Source: JAUNBG01 sp964442735
GTDB taxonomy: Bacteria; Planctomycetota; Planctomycetia; Pirellulales; Thermoguttaceae
Reading direction: 5' to 3'
Length of the DNA: 64,000 bases
Assembly (NCBI GenBank): GCA_964442735.1
Contig: CAYUAP010000004.1
Span: 1 to 64,000, forward strand
Every line of letters begins with the position of its first letter. The first letter of the stretch is position 1. This document shows, in pieces, positions 35,054-45,257 of the stretch. The position numbers were made by a program, and so were the translations under genes. Under the pieces are notes generated by a model. That model saw only the letters and a list, made by a program, of their open reading frames with translations. It ran no database searches and had not been told where the DNA came from.

Positions 35054-38000
35054 ATGATACGTAAAAAAAGAATAACGAAGAAAAAAGGAGTTGTACTTCT
35101 CCTCATTCTTGGCCTGATGGCTATGTTTGCCATGCTGGTCCTCACGTTCATGATTGTTACGGCAAACATGGCGGAGACAGCCCGTTTGGCTGCTGATATC
35201 GATGTTGTTCAAGAGGTTCCGCCAGAAGCGGACCTCGATACTGCGCTGCGAATCTTAATGATTGGAACGAACAATAAAATGTCACCCATCGGTCCTTTCA
35301 GTATTCTGGAAAACCTCTATGGTGATTATTGTAATAACTATAATTCCAATGATCCTCTAACGATGGAAGCGGTGATTCGTCGAAGTGCCGGTCTCAGTGG
35401 CAGTGATGATTCCGAAAAATATCTTGATGTTGTTGTGACGATGGATGCAACCGATACCAATAGTAATTATCAGACCTTTATGACTCGTCTCCAGGAGATT
35501 GGGAGTGTTTTGACCTTTGGCGATTTGGTAAATAGTGATAGTACGAATACTTCCTTAAACTGGAATCGTATCGTCTCTGGTTCGTCTGCGATTATTTTGG
35601 AAAAAGAAATACCGAACGTGGAAAATGGACTCCAAAATTGGCGAATCCATCTCAAAATTCAAAACACGGAAAAGCTGTTGCAGTTTTTTAAGGAAAACGG
35701 TAATGTTTTTTTAAACGAATTTTCATATACAAATAATATTCCGGATATTACAACGGGAGCCCCTTTTTATATTCGTTTTAATCTTCCTGCGTTTTCGGGG
35801 ACGGGAGCCGGTTATTTTGTTCCGGATGAAGGGGAATCCTCCCGCGATTTCCAGGAAATGGTCAATAATTCCGGAAATACAGATGTCGAATATTATCGTA
35901 TGCCTTTTTTCGCATATGGTAATGCCTCCGCTCCCGATGTGCATTCCGGATCGAATGCAAATGTTACCCAGGCTTTATCACAGATTCCGGGGACGACGAA
36001 CAATACCGCTCAAACTTTTTGGAATTATATTGCCGATATCGGTTTTCGTGATCGAAGTAGTAATCCTGATGCGCCCTATGAAAAAATTCGTTTGAATCCT
36101 TCGTATACTGCTGCGGATGAACGTTCCCTCTTTTTGGCCTGGTATCCGCGTGATCCCATGAACCCTAATTTGAATGACTATGCCAATTGGAATTCGCTGG
36201 ATGGAAATTTAGGTGTCGGTAATTGGAAGTGGTATGGGGTTATTCCCTCTTTTATGCGTCCTTGGAAATTGAATGAAAATTATCTGGCCTTCCTGTATAA
36301 TTCCAACCCAACAGATCCAAATAATCCGTATGTTACATTATTTGATGATTCCACAGCCAATTCGAGTATTGATGCCATGACGATTGTGCGTAAACTGACG
36401 CCTCGTCCTCTTCCGTTTGATCATTTGAAATTCTCGGGAAGTAATGTCCATTTGGACCCGGAACAGATGGTGGTATCAGAAGATAATTCCGGAAATACTT
36501 TAACTGTTAATGATAAATTAACAAATAGCAGTTATAGTGCGTCTAACGCCCGACTTGCAATGAACGAGACGGTTCAGGCGTCGTTGGAGTATCTCCGTGG
36601 TGAAGGCAATACGGGCTGGGACGTTGATAACGATAACGATGGTTTTAAGGAAGGAATCTGGATTCCGTCCGGACTCCCGATTCGTATAGATAAAAATGGG
36701 ACGCCGTACGCAACCATGTTTTCCTATACCGTTATTGACATGGATGGTAAAATAAATATTAATACTGCCGGAAACTGGGATCAACTTCCCTATATTTCTG
36801 ATGGCGATAACGATGTTTATAACCAACTCGATGAATTGTACAAACTGTCATTGTCAACTACAAATTATGGTGGCAGTAATGTTAAACGTAATTTTTATTT
36901 TGAAATATTGTCGGATCCTACCGACAGTACCGCACCCTCGGGGTCAAACAAGGTATTTCCCTGGAAAAATGATCTCGGTAATTTGATGACTGATGATGTT
37001 TACGTTGATCGAAGTACCGGTTTCGGTCCGGCTAGTGTCTATTTACATGATTGTCTGACTGGAATTGTCAATTCGGCTAGTGTTCCGAATCTTTTCGATT
37101 TAAATAATATTTCCAAGATTGCCGCCAATCTTTTGTGGCGTCGTTATGCCTCCATGGACAAACGTTTGGATGTTTTCGATGCAAACGATCTGATCTGGAG
37201 TTTGTATATAATGACTGATCAAAGTTTGACTGCTCAAAATAAACAGCCGTTCAATATGCCAGGTCCCAATACAAACGAGTATAGTGGTGAAACGGGAAAC
37301 ATCCTTGATTTTTATCAGTTCATGGAAAATATACAGGTCACTAATACCAATTCCAATAATTCGACCCAGAAGGATTATATTTTCCCATGGCGTGGTAAAA
37401 CACGTATCCCCTTCGATAACGAAGCCAAGACGGCAACTGCGTTCATTAATCCCTATTTCAATTATAATGATTCCGGTTTGCGATCCTATGATCCATTGGG
37501 AAATGATATTTGGACCTATCCTCCGATTATTGGAATGCGTTCTACGGGAGAATATGCCAACCCCTATTGGACTGCATCCAATAAACTGTCTCTGAACGAT
37601 TCTTCGTATTCTTTTGCCATGTTGGAAAAAATTCTTCGTATTGGAGATTCCGATAATGTAACACTTCCTGATCGGTTATTGCATGACTTGACCGATGTGG
37701 ATTCTTTTAGAGAGAAAACGAATTCAACAACATTCAATAAAGATACACTCTATAATACCTTGGGGGCCAGGAATTTATTGAATCAATTCCGGCTGACCTT
37801 GACGACATCCAGTAGTGATATTCCGGTTCCGACCTTGAATTTTCCTGATATTTTGGATGTTCGAAACGAAGATTACGTACAGGATTCCTCCAATCCGGGC
37901 GTAACCAAGGAAGATGCTCTTAATAAAGGTGGTTCCTATGGTATTGTTTCCCTGATCCGAAGTTGTGTCCTTGCCGAATTCAACAGAAAAGGGTTGTTCT

Positions 38001-41000
38001 TAAAAGACGATTCCAATAAATGTATTGAAAATAAAGTTGATAAAATTACGCTTTACCTTGTTTCGCTTCTACCGGAAGAAATACAGGCGGGTCGTAAAAT
38101 TGACCTGAATAAACTGACTAAAAGTAGTTATTGGTATGATGTTTATGCGACGAATGATACTAATATCCCTAGTGGTTTTACCAATGACAAAACGAATGCA
38201 AATTATTTAAAACAGCATAATTACGGTCTGGTTAAAAAAATGGAGTTTGCGCGAGGTCTTTATATTCTAATGATGGCTTTAACCTATCAGAATAGAAATG
38301 CCGGTCTGCAAACAAAGCCCAATGATATAGATCCTAATAAACCTCTTTATAATGATTATATTGAAAACAGTTGGTCCAGTATTGATGAATTCATGGAATC
38401 CATTGGTATGGATAAATCCAAGGACGAAGAGAAAAAAGAACTTCGGGACGAGTTGACGGCCAATCGAATTGCTCAATGGTGTGTGAATGTTATTGATTTT
38501 TCCGATTCGGATGCGACCATGACTCCCTTCTATTATGATTCCAATCCGTTTGACGGCTGGTGGATTAAGACAAAGGCTCTGTCCGATGGGTGGACTGCCA
38601 TTTCTGATAACGATTGGATGACTCCTTTATTCGGTTCCACAACAAAGAGTCCTAAAGATCAGATGAACGATTTCTTCATGGATTTCTTTAATACTCCGGA
38701 CAAGGTCCGAACGAATCCATCGGAGGTTATGTATGGAACAACGGTGGCTGAGGAAGAAACTTGTGGAAAAGCGGTGGCTTTATGGCTCCAGGCAAGTAAT
38801 GAAGAATCAACGGATACTTCTGATCCTCCGGTTACCTCGCTCAAAAATCTTCAATTCCGTTGTGTTTGGGGACTGGAGCGTCCTGATCTCCTATTGACCG
38901 AAACTTTGAATTTGCACGATCTGAAAATTGCGGATACGAAATTGGATCTTTCAACGTTAAGGAAGGTTGGAGAAGAGCCTGTTTCCGGTGGGTCAAAAGA
39001 TGCCGATTTCGATCAAGTCGGACGTCCTCAAGGTTCCAGTTATCTGGAACTCTATTGTACGGCTAATCCGAATATTCCGCAATCAACCGATCTCTATACT
39101 TCGGCACTCGTTCAGGATATTGGTTCCCATAACCTGACCACAGGTGGAAATACTATTACGAGATGGCAACTCAATCTCTCCAAGAAGACACCAAAGGTTT
39201 CTGTAACGAATAATTCGAATACAATGGATATCGAATTTCCTGTCTGGCGTGTTGTTGTCGGGGAAAGTGCTACGATCGGAAAAGATTATTCCGACGACGA
39301 TAATAAAGATGCCGATGGAAATAAAATTACCAAAAACGATAAAAAATATAACGATATATTCTACCGTTTACAAAAGGAAAGGGAAGCACAACTCTTTTCC
39401 TTCCAGACAAAACAGTTTAACGTATTTCCCGATTGCTGGGAAGATTATGCGGAGATCCCTGTTTCCGGTATTCTTGGACCTGCCTATAATGTTTCCAAAA
39501 ATGAAAAGAAAAAGGACAGTGGAGGTACGGAAGTACCCTATAAAGATAAAAGAGATATTAAACCGGATCGTATTGTCTGGTTCACCGACTTTAGTTCGAT
39601 AGCCACAGGAGATCGACAAAAATATCCGGACGCGTCACGTATTTTTTCCTATGTCAAGGAAACCTGGTCGATTGGAGGAAGTGAGGTGGGGTCCGCATTG
39701 GAACTTCTGATTGGTCCGAATCAGCATATGATTGTTGGTCCACAAAGAGAACGTTCGATCGGATCCAAACCCTTTGAATATACGGCCAATACTGGAGGTA
39801 ACGGTGAAAGTGGGAAATTCGGTCAAGCGACTGTGAATACAATCAGTATGCGTAATTACAAACCGTCCTCATCTGGATCGGACGAACAGGTTACAATGAC
39901 TGATGGTGTTCCGGAATTGGTTGGTAATTACAAATATACGGTTGCCGGGGCTTTTTGTGGTTCTTTAAGTGCCACGGATTTATCCAGGCAGGGGTTCAAT
40001 ATATCGGAGCCTTTGTGGACAAATGATACTGATCCCTATGGTGCCTTTGATTTCAATAATGGTGAAAGTGTTGATAACCATCCCTATGATTCCCCCTTTT
40101 CCGATATAGCCAACAAGGATAACGTCACGTTAAGAAAGGATGCTCTCTTTGGACTGGGAACAGTACCCTTTTATAAATCGGCATTTCTACAGAGAGTTGC
40201 TGACCCTAATCGACCCTATCATCCTTTATCCAATCCCTATATTACCGTGGACTGGAATACGATGGACCTGACTATTTTCAATGGTGAATCTGTTAGTATT
40301 CCTCAATGGGGAAATATTACTGGTGATTCCACAACAACGACAAAAGATAACATGGAGATTATATGTGATGATAATCAAAAGAAGTTTATTGTCACCGATC
40401 TGAATGATATTCCAGCTGCGTCAAAAGATAATAACCTTTTGGAAATAGAACTTCCCTGTAAAACAAGTTTTGAGAAAGCTGATTATCAGCGTATTTCATC
40501 TCGTCAATGGGGACGTAACCAACAGAAGGCGTTTCAGCCGGAACATTCCGCTCCATCGCCCAATCCTTGGGGACGGGCTTTTAGTCGAAATAAATTGTAT
40601 AAAGACACTACCAATGTATATGGATTAGAGAAGAGAGAAATTGCTAAAGGTACAGACGGTAAAGAGTTAGACCCTGCACAATCTGCACAGTTGGATCAAT
40701 TACAGGCGAATGTGTTTCCGATCTATCCTAAAAATACCTTGGGGTTCTATAATGATCTGGATCATTTGCACGCACTTGCCCATGCTGATGCCGCTAGTGA
40801 CGTCTATGGCCGTAGCAGTGTCTATTGGAAGAGTCCGGCCAAGTCATTAGAGCATTTAGTCTGGAATGACGCTCCGTTCAGTAATATAGTAGAACTGACA
40901 ATGGTACCGGCAAGTTCGTCCGGTCGTTTTGGTCTGGAATTTGTGCGTAAAGGATGGAACGATAATAAAATATATAATTTAGGAAAACTCTTCCATAACG

Positions 41001-42085
41001 CGCAGAATGGAACATCGTTGGGAGCACCTCGTCGAGACGGCTTCTTTGGTGCGGACTGTACCGGAGGCAATGAAGCTGATGGTAAAACACAGAACAAATA
41101 TCGGATAGGTCCCTATTTTAACTTCTATCATGCATCTGATGTGCCAGGTAAATCGTTGAATTTGGCCACGATACTTGATTTCGTTCACACCTATTCACCC
41201 TATGCTTCTGCCTATGATTATGCCGGAAATGAATATTATGACGGTTTATTGACCGGGCCTGTTTATCATACTAAATTAAGTGAACCAGGAAAGGTCAACA
41301 TCAATACACTGACGGAGAATGTATGGGCGGGTATTGTTGGTTTAACGGCAAAAGGGTATAAAACACGATTGCCCTATTTCCAATATACCACAGATACGGA
41401 CAAGGATACCTCCGATTTACAGCAGAGTCGAAATGCTGGTGTCTTGAGTGCTTTTCCGTTCCAGGCCCCACAGACGACTCAATTGAATCTTTTGGGTCGA
41501 ACTGGTGTATATGCTGGTGATGGTTCGCTTTTGAGACGATGGTCCAAGGATAATACAGGGGGAACTGATCCTACAGATGACGATACCGAGGATACTTCCA
41601 CTGGAAATGCTTTGGTGAAGTCGTTATTCGGTGGTTTGGAAGATCCTTCTGATCCGGCATCTACGGATCGGAATCTCCGTGGAAATCTGTGGGAGGCAAG
41701 TCGCCAGACGCAGCGTATTGCCGGATTGACTACGACACGTTCGAATGTTTTTGCCGTTTGGATAACCGTTGGTTATTTTGAAGTTGAGCGTTGTAATCCC
41801 GGTGTTAATATGCCACTTTACGATCCGGCTGGTAATAAATTAATGGTGGATTCAGTGACAAATTTACCCTATTTTGTTACCAATGCGAATCATTCGTTTT
41901 ACCATTACTATAAAGCAATTTATCCGGATGGTTATACCTATGGTAAAGAATTGGGGGTGGAATCGGGTGAAGTTAAACGTCATCGGGGCTTTTATTTGAT
42001 TGACCGATCTATTCCGGTCGATTTCCGACGTGGAGAGTCTTGGAATTGGCGTGATGCCGTTTTGACCAAACGAAAACTCGATTAG
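35054..42085 (+). CDS. Giant GspK/PilX-like minor pseudopilin (2343 residues)
   Basis: The N terminus MIRKKRITKKKGVVLLLILGLMAM and the following hydrophobic run match the GspK/PilX prepilin type, which lacks the position-5 glutamate. AAGGAG lies just upstream. Around residue 518 there is a calcium-loop-like DVDNDNDG followed by GIW, and at about 561 comes DMDGKININTA, the hallmark GspK motif. A second GKVNINT motif occurs near residue 2078. The rest is rich in D, N, S and T, with YDPAGN-like repeats, and looks like a long string of extracellular beta domains. Known GspK proteins are about 300-350 residues, so this one is about seven times longer. It is uninterrupted by stops, so it should be functional. 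It may form a large tip adhesin-like structure. Confidence 0.75.
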   Translation: MIRKKRITKKKGVVLLLILGLMAMFAMLVLTFMIVTANMAETARLAADIDVVQEVPPEADLDTALRILMIGTNNKMSPIGPFSILENLYGDYCNNYNSNDPLTMEAVIRRSAGLSGSDDSEKYLDVVVTMDATDTNSNYQTFMTRLQEIGSVLTFGDLVNSDSTNTSLNWNRIVSGSSAIILEKEIPNVENGLQNWRIHLKIQNTEKLLQFFKENGNVFLNEFSYTNNIPDITTGAPFYIRFNLPAFSGTGAGYFVPDEGESSRDFQEMVNNSGNTDVEYYRMPFFAYGNASAPDVHSGSNANVTQALSQIPGTTNNTAQTFWNYIADIGFRDRSSNPDAPYEKIRLNPSYTAADERSLFLAWYPRDPMNPNLNDYANWNSLDGNLGVGNWKWYGVIPSFMRPWKLNENYLAFLYNSNPTDPNNPYVTLFDDSTANSSIDAMTIVRKLTPRPLPFDHLKFSGSNVHLDPEQMVVSEDNSGNTLTVNDKLTNSSYSASNARLAMNETVQASLEYLRGEGNTGWDVDNDNDGFKEGIWIPSGLPIRIDKNGTPYATMFSYTVIDMDGKININTAGNWDQLPYISDGDNDVYNQLDELYKLSLSTTNYGGSNVKRNFYFEILSDPTDSTAPSGSNKVFPWKNDLGNLMTDDVYVDRSTGFGPASVYLHDCLTGIVNSASVPNLFDLNNISKIAANLLWRRYASMDKRLDVFDANDLIWSLYIMTDQSLTAQNKQPFNMPGPNTNEYSGETGNILDFYQFMENIQVTNTNSNNSTQKDYIFPWRGKTRIPFDNEAKTATAFINPYFNYNDSGLRSYDPLGNDIWTYPPIIGMRSTGEYANPYWTASNKLSLNDSSYSFAMLEKILRIGDSDNVTLPDRLLHDLTDVDSFREKTNSTTFNKDTLYNTLGARNLLNQFRLTLTTSSSDIPVPTLNFPDILDVRNEDYVQDSSNPGVTKEDALNKGGSYGIVSLIRSCVLAEFNRKGLFLKDDSNKCIENKVDKITLYLVSLLPEEIQAGRKIDLNKLTKSSYWYDVYATNDTNIPSGFTNDKTNANYLKQHNYGLVKKMEFARGLYILMMALTYQNRNAGLQTKPNDIDPNKPLYNDYIENSWSSIDEFMESIGMDKSKDEEKKELRDELTANRIAQWCVNVIDFSDSDATMTPFYYDSNPFDGWWIKTKALSDGWTAISDNDWMTPLFGSTTKSPKDQMNDFFMDFFNTPDKVRTNPSEVMYGTTVAEEETCGKAVALWLQASNEESTDTSDPPVTSLKNLQFRCVWGLERPDLLLTETLNLHDLKIADTKLDLSTLRKVGEEPVSGGSKDADFDQVGRPQGSSYLELYCTANPNIPQSTDLYTSALVQDIGSHNLTTGGNTITRWQLNLSKKTPKVSVTNNSNTMDIEFPVWRVVVGESATIGKDYSDDDNKDADGNKITKNDKKYNDIFYRLQKEREAQLFSFQTKQFNVFPDCWEDYAEIPVSGILGPAYNVSKNEKKKDSGGTEVPYKDKRDIKPDRIVWFTDFSSIATGDRQKYPDASRIFSYVKETWSIGGSEVGSALELLIGPNQHMIVGPQRERSIGSKPFEYTANTGGNGESGKFGQATVNTISMRNYKPSSSGSDEQVTMTDGVPELVGNYKYTVAGAFCGSLSATDLSRQGFNISEPLWTNDTDPYGAFDFNNGESVDNHPYDSPFSDIANKDNVTLRKDALFGLGTVPFYKSAFLQRVADPNRPYHPLSNPYITVDWNTMDLTIFNGESVSIPQWGNITGDSTTTTKDNMEIICDDNQKKFIVTDLNDIPAASKDNNLLEIELPCKTSFEKADYQRISSRQWGRNQQKAFQPEHSAPSPNPWGRAFSRNKLYKDTTNVYGLEKREIAKGTDGKELDPAQSAQLDQLQANVFPIYPKNTLGFYNDLDHLHALAHADAASDVYGRSSVYWKSPAKSLEHLVWNDAPFSNIVELTMVPASSSGRFGLEFVRKGWNDNKIYNLGKLFHNAQNGTSLGAPRRDGFFGADCTGGNEADGKTQNKYRIGPYFNFYHASDVPGKSLNLATILDFVHTYSPYASAYDYAGNEYYDGLLTGPVYHTKLSEPGKVNINTLTENVWAGIVGLTAKGYKTRLPYFQYTTDTDKDTSDLQQSRNAGVLSAFPFQAPQTTQLNLLGRTGVYAGDGSLLRRWSKDNTGGTDPTDDDTEDTSTGNALVKSLFGGLEDPSDPASTDRNLRGNLWEASRQTQRIAGLTTTRSNVFAVWITVGYFEVERCNPGVNMPLYDPAGNKLMVDSVTNLPYFVTNANHSFYHYYKAIYPDGYTYGKELGVESGEVKRHRGFYLIDRSIPVDFRRGESWNWRDAVLTKRKLD

Positions 42086-42114
42086 TTCGTGTAATGCTTC
42101 TCATTATAGATTCA

Positions 42115-42136
42115 GGGATAGATTTCATTCTATCCC
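42115..42136 (+). terminator. Stem-loop after the giant GspK-like gene
   Basis: GGGATAGA and TCTATCCC form a perfect 8-bp stem around TTTCAT, 30 bp past the stop. There is no U-tract, so its use as a terminator is likely but not certain. Confidence 0.5.
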
Positions 42137-42147
42137 ATCAAGTTAAT

Positions 42148-42379
42148 GTAACCATTCACGAACAATTTTGGAACCACGGATAACCACAGATAGTCTGCCA
42201 TAAAATACAATATTGTACAATAAAAAACGAAACATTTTTATCTGTTATAATAAATAATATTATCATAAAAATGTTTGTTTGCCTAAAAACTATCCGTGAA
42301 AATCAGTGTTATCTATGATTTCACATTATATCCATGGTTTCACATTATATCTGTGGTTTCACTTTATATCTGTGGTTAC
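42148..42379 (+). mobile_element. Family B MITE-like element, copy 1
   Basis: It begins GTAACCATTCACGAAC and continues with TTTTGGAACCACGGAT, then an AT-rich palindromic middle and CTATCCGTGAAAATCAGTGT. The right end has been expanded by a 21-bp tandem repeat (42314-42378, TTTCACATTATATCCATGG type, three units) and ends GGTTAC. No target duplication is visible, consistent with the rearranged right end. It lies 22 bp from the end of the GH127-like gene. Confidence 0.8.
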
Positions 42380-42401
42380 GATTACGAATTTTTTTGATCA
42401 A

Positions 42402-44378
42402 TTACGGTGTTTTTATTTCCGGGAATTCGGAAATACGAAGTCTGGTACAGCCATAGGGGATTAAATCCAGCCATTCATCAGGTTCGGTACTGACGACGGG
42501 ACTTGTCGGAGTCGTACCTGCCGAATTGGAATCCAATTTCCAGGAAGGGATTCGACGTCCTTTCATTTTGACAACGATAGGGGCTTTTTCGTTGGAGTAT
42601 GGAAACTCCGAGGGAGTGTTTTGGGTTATTTGAGTGGACTTCTCCCATTGATTATCCAGTAGAAGACCATAGTTCCATTCTGACTCCGGCTTTATTTTCC
42701 AATCGACGAAATCAGGTGTCCATTTGTGAATAACTTCAAATTTCTCTTTTATACGCAGAGAGAGAAGAAGTGGACCATAATAGAGTGAAACGGCATTGTT
42801 AAAGCGCCGTTCCATTCGTATGGACATTGGAATATTCATTTGAATCGTATCCCCGGTTTTCCAGAGACGCTTGACGGTCGTATAGGTGCCCGGCTCGGTC
42901 GGATAGTTCTGATTCCCTACGGTCACGGTCACTCCGTTACTCCAGGCTGGAATACGCAATCGAACCGGAAATTCCACCTGCGATTCCGTTTTAAACTGAA
43001 TGGTGATTTTTCCATCGAAGGGATAATTGGTAATTTCTTTAATTTCCACCTCTTGGGAAGGTGTACCGACTTTGGATGTTACTTTACAAGGGCCATAGGC
43101 GATAATTGCTAATCCATTATCCGGGGTTGCCATCCAGAGGTGCGAGACAAATTTCGGCCAGCCCTGATGCATATTGGAGGTACAACAGCCGTAATGGGGC
43201 TCTATTCCATAAATATTAGACGAGTCCGAATTATTACTCCAGTGCCGTTTGGATATATCGACTAAAACCTGATTCGACTGCTGGTCATATTGATGGGCAC
43301 GATAGTCGGGCGTACAGGCACCGGGATTGGCATTGTAGGCTAGAAGTTCCAATCGATCAGAAAATGACACATTTCCAAATACTTCCACAAGATTTTCCAG
43401 CGAAAACATCTCTTCGACTACGGCACATAATTCCGTTCCCTGTGTGGGACTACTGCCGGAGAGTTGTTCGTCTCCTGAAAAGCGTCCGCAGACCTGACCA
43501 TGATATTTGTCGAGTATTTCAAATTCTGTTACTGCTGTCGTTTTATATTCCTCTCCAGGGGTCATTTCGTAATAGAGGGCCGCGTTCTTTAAGGCCATGG
43601 CAATATTGACTACATGTGTTTCATGAATTTTTTGCGGTGTATTGAACGGAACGGGAAGGGTGGTATACGGGAAGTTTGTGAAATAATCATTCCAGTTGAA
43701 ACAATTCTTCTCGATATTGCGAACAACGTCTAGTATCAATGGATCTTTCGTCCGATTGTAAAGCCAATATCCGGAGAGAACTGTTTCCATGGCACGCATT
43801 CCGTGCCAGGTCGCTACCGGCCACTGTGGCTGACTCCGATGAAGATAATGGAAATAATTGGACATTAACGGAATAACTTTTTCATCATTAGTGGCTTCAT
43901 GGTATTGAGAGAGAACTTTCAGTGCGATGGAATTGGCCCAGGTATTCGTACCCGGTCCAAAATTACCGTCCGGTTTACCACTTTTCAAGATGTAATCGAT
44001 AAAAACCATTGCTTTATTTTTAAGCCGTTGATCGTCCAGTAACCAGGCGAGTGGGACAAGACCATCCAGATAATAGGGGCCACGTTCCCAACCTTCGCCT
44101 TTATCATTGCCACGCCATTTCGATATTTTAAGGTCGGGCCAGAATTCATCCAAATAACCGGTCAGACCATTGGCCTGAATTTCCAACTGTGTTCGTAACC
44201 AGCCTTCCGGTCTAACGGACCCCAAGGGGAGGGCAATAAAATGTTTCTCGGCTAGGGGCTCCTGATTGCTGTTAATGTTTCGGTTTTTATCTTGATTGAT
44301 TTCTTTTCCTTGCCCTATCGACAAAACGACTAAAAAAAAACTGAAGAATAAAAAAAGGAGAATGGTGTTTTTTTTCAT
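42402..44378 (-). CDS. GH127-like beta-L-arabinofuranosidase (DUF1680 family), secreted
   Basis: This 658-residue protein has an N-terminal signal peptide (MKKNTILLFLFFSFFLVVLS). The family signatures are GGYLDEFWPD-like TGYLDEFWPDL, WERGPYYLDGLVPLAWLL, NTWANSIALKVLSQYHEAT, and the zinc/catalytic region TELCAVVEEM (about residue 316-325) with CCTSNMHQGWPKF (about 396). In GH127 the CC motif contains the cysteine nucleophile and zinc ligand, and the glutamate in the E-x-C motif is the acid/base. The enzyme should release L-arabinofuranose from plant glycans or glycoproteins. It is isolated from other sugar genes and lies between two directly repeated family B elements. Confidence 0.82.
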   Translation of the reverse strand: MKKNTILLFLFFSFFLVVLSIGQGKEINQDKNRNINSNQEPLAEKHFIALPLGSVRPEGWLRTQLEIQANGLTGYLDEFWPDLKISKWRGNDKGEGWERGPYYLDGLVPLAWLLDDQRLKNKAMVFIDYILKSGKPDGNFGPGTNTWANSIALKVLSQYHEATNDEKVIPLMSNYFHYLHRSQPQWPVATWHGMRAMETVLSGYWLYNRTKDPLILDVVRNIEKNCFNWNDYFTNFPYTTLPVPFNTPQKIHETHVVNIAMALKNAALYYEMTPGEEYKTTAVTEFEILDKYHGQVCGRFSGDEQLSGSSPTQGTELCAVVEEMFSLENLVEVFGNVSFSDRLELLAYNANPGACTPDYRAHQYDQQSNQVLVDISKRHWSNNSDSSNIYGIEPHYGCCTSNMHQGWPKFVSHLWMATPDNGLAIIAYGPCKVTSKVGTPSQEVEIKEITNYPFDGKITIQFKTESQVEFPVRLRIPAWSNGVTVTVGNQNYPTEPGTYTTVKRLWKTGDTIQMNIPMSIRMERRFNNAVSLYYGPLLLSLRIKEKFEVIHKWTPDFVDWKIKPESEWNYGLLLDNQWEKSTQITQNTPSEFPYSNEKAPIVVKMKGRRIPSWKLDSNSAGTTPTSPVVSTEPDEWLDLIPYGCTRLRISEFPEIKTP

Positions 44379-44540
44379 AGGTTCACTTTCATTTAAAATA
44401 TATATTTATATACGTTTGAAGGATACTTTTATTTCTCGTTCCTGTTATGGGAAACAGGTGGAATGTTACAATAAAACATTATAATAAAACATTACAGTTT
44501 AATAGTGTTATATTATACTGCAGAATGTTTCAAAACTATC

Positions 44541-44841
44541 CTTCCCGGGAATGTAGACTATCCGCCTGTACCCTTCAAAACAGGTATCTTGCCTGGTAAC
44601 TCTTCACGAACAATTTTGGAACCACGGATATCACGGATAAACACAGGTAGTCTGTCGTAAAATACAATATTTTATAATAACAAACGAAACATTTTTATCT
44701 ATTATAATAAATAATTTTATCATAAAGAAGTTTGTTTGCCAAATACTATCCGTGAAAATCAGTGTTATCCATGGTTTCACTTTATATCCATGAACGGCTA
44801 CCTTGCCTGTTTTGAAAAAAAGGAAATTTAAACGGTCTGGA
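44541..44841 (+). repeat. Family A element split by a family B insertion
   Basis: The left piece contains TTCCCGGGA and the first arm of hairpin 2 (AAAACAGGTATCTTGCCTG). The right piece starts CTTGCCTGTTTTGAAAA and ends with a degraded terminal repeat AAATTTAAACGGTCT. Removing the insertion and one 8-bp duplicate restores a normal hairpin 2. Confidence 0.8.
44596..44801 (+). mobile_element. Family B MITE-like element, copy 2, with 8-bp target duplication
   Basis: The element runs from GTAACTCTTCACGAAC to TCCATGAACGGCTAC (206 bp). It is flanked by the direct repeat CTTGCCTG at 44588-44595 and 44802-44809. The ends are imperfect inverted repeats and the interior is palindromic. It encodes nothing. 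Confidence 0.88.
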
Positions 44842-45257
44842 GTATATATCTTGAAACCACAATTATCACTAAATCACTAAACAACACAGTTAGCTGTACA
44901 TACCCCGGTTTTTGGCTGACTTTACGTTTCGATAACTTCCCGGGATAATGATTCTACTCTTTAGGCCAAAACCATAAACCACTTAACAGGTGCAAGCCAT
45001 GGATATAACAATTCCATGCCGTTAAAAATCGGGGAATTTACAGCAGATAGTGTACCAAAAAATAAAACACCTTGCAATAACAAACCTGAAAATAATCGTA
45101 TCTATAGTCCGTAGTTTTGTTTTGAATTTTAATAAAAACGTCGTTTTATTAAAGTTCACAAAGGTGGAATACCTGTTATGTAGGAGGTGAACGAGATCTC
45201 CACCTTCCAGGCCAGTTTTCTTTAAGTATAAATTAGTACAATTTACGAACTCTACTC

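Noticed and set aside
42148..44801. Composite transposon carrying the GH127-like gene
   Set aside because: The outer flanks (AAGTTAAT and CTTGCCTG) do not match, and copy 2 has its own 8-bp duplication, so the two copies inserted separately.
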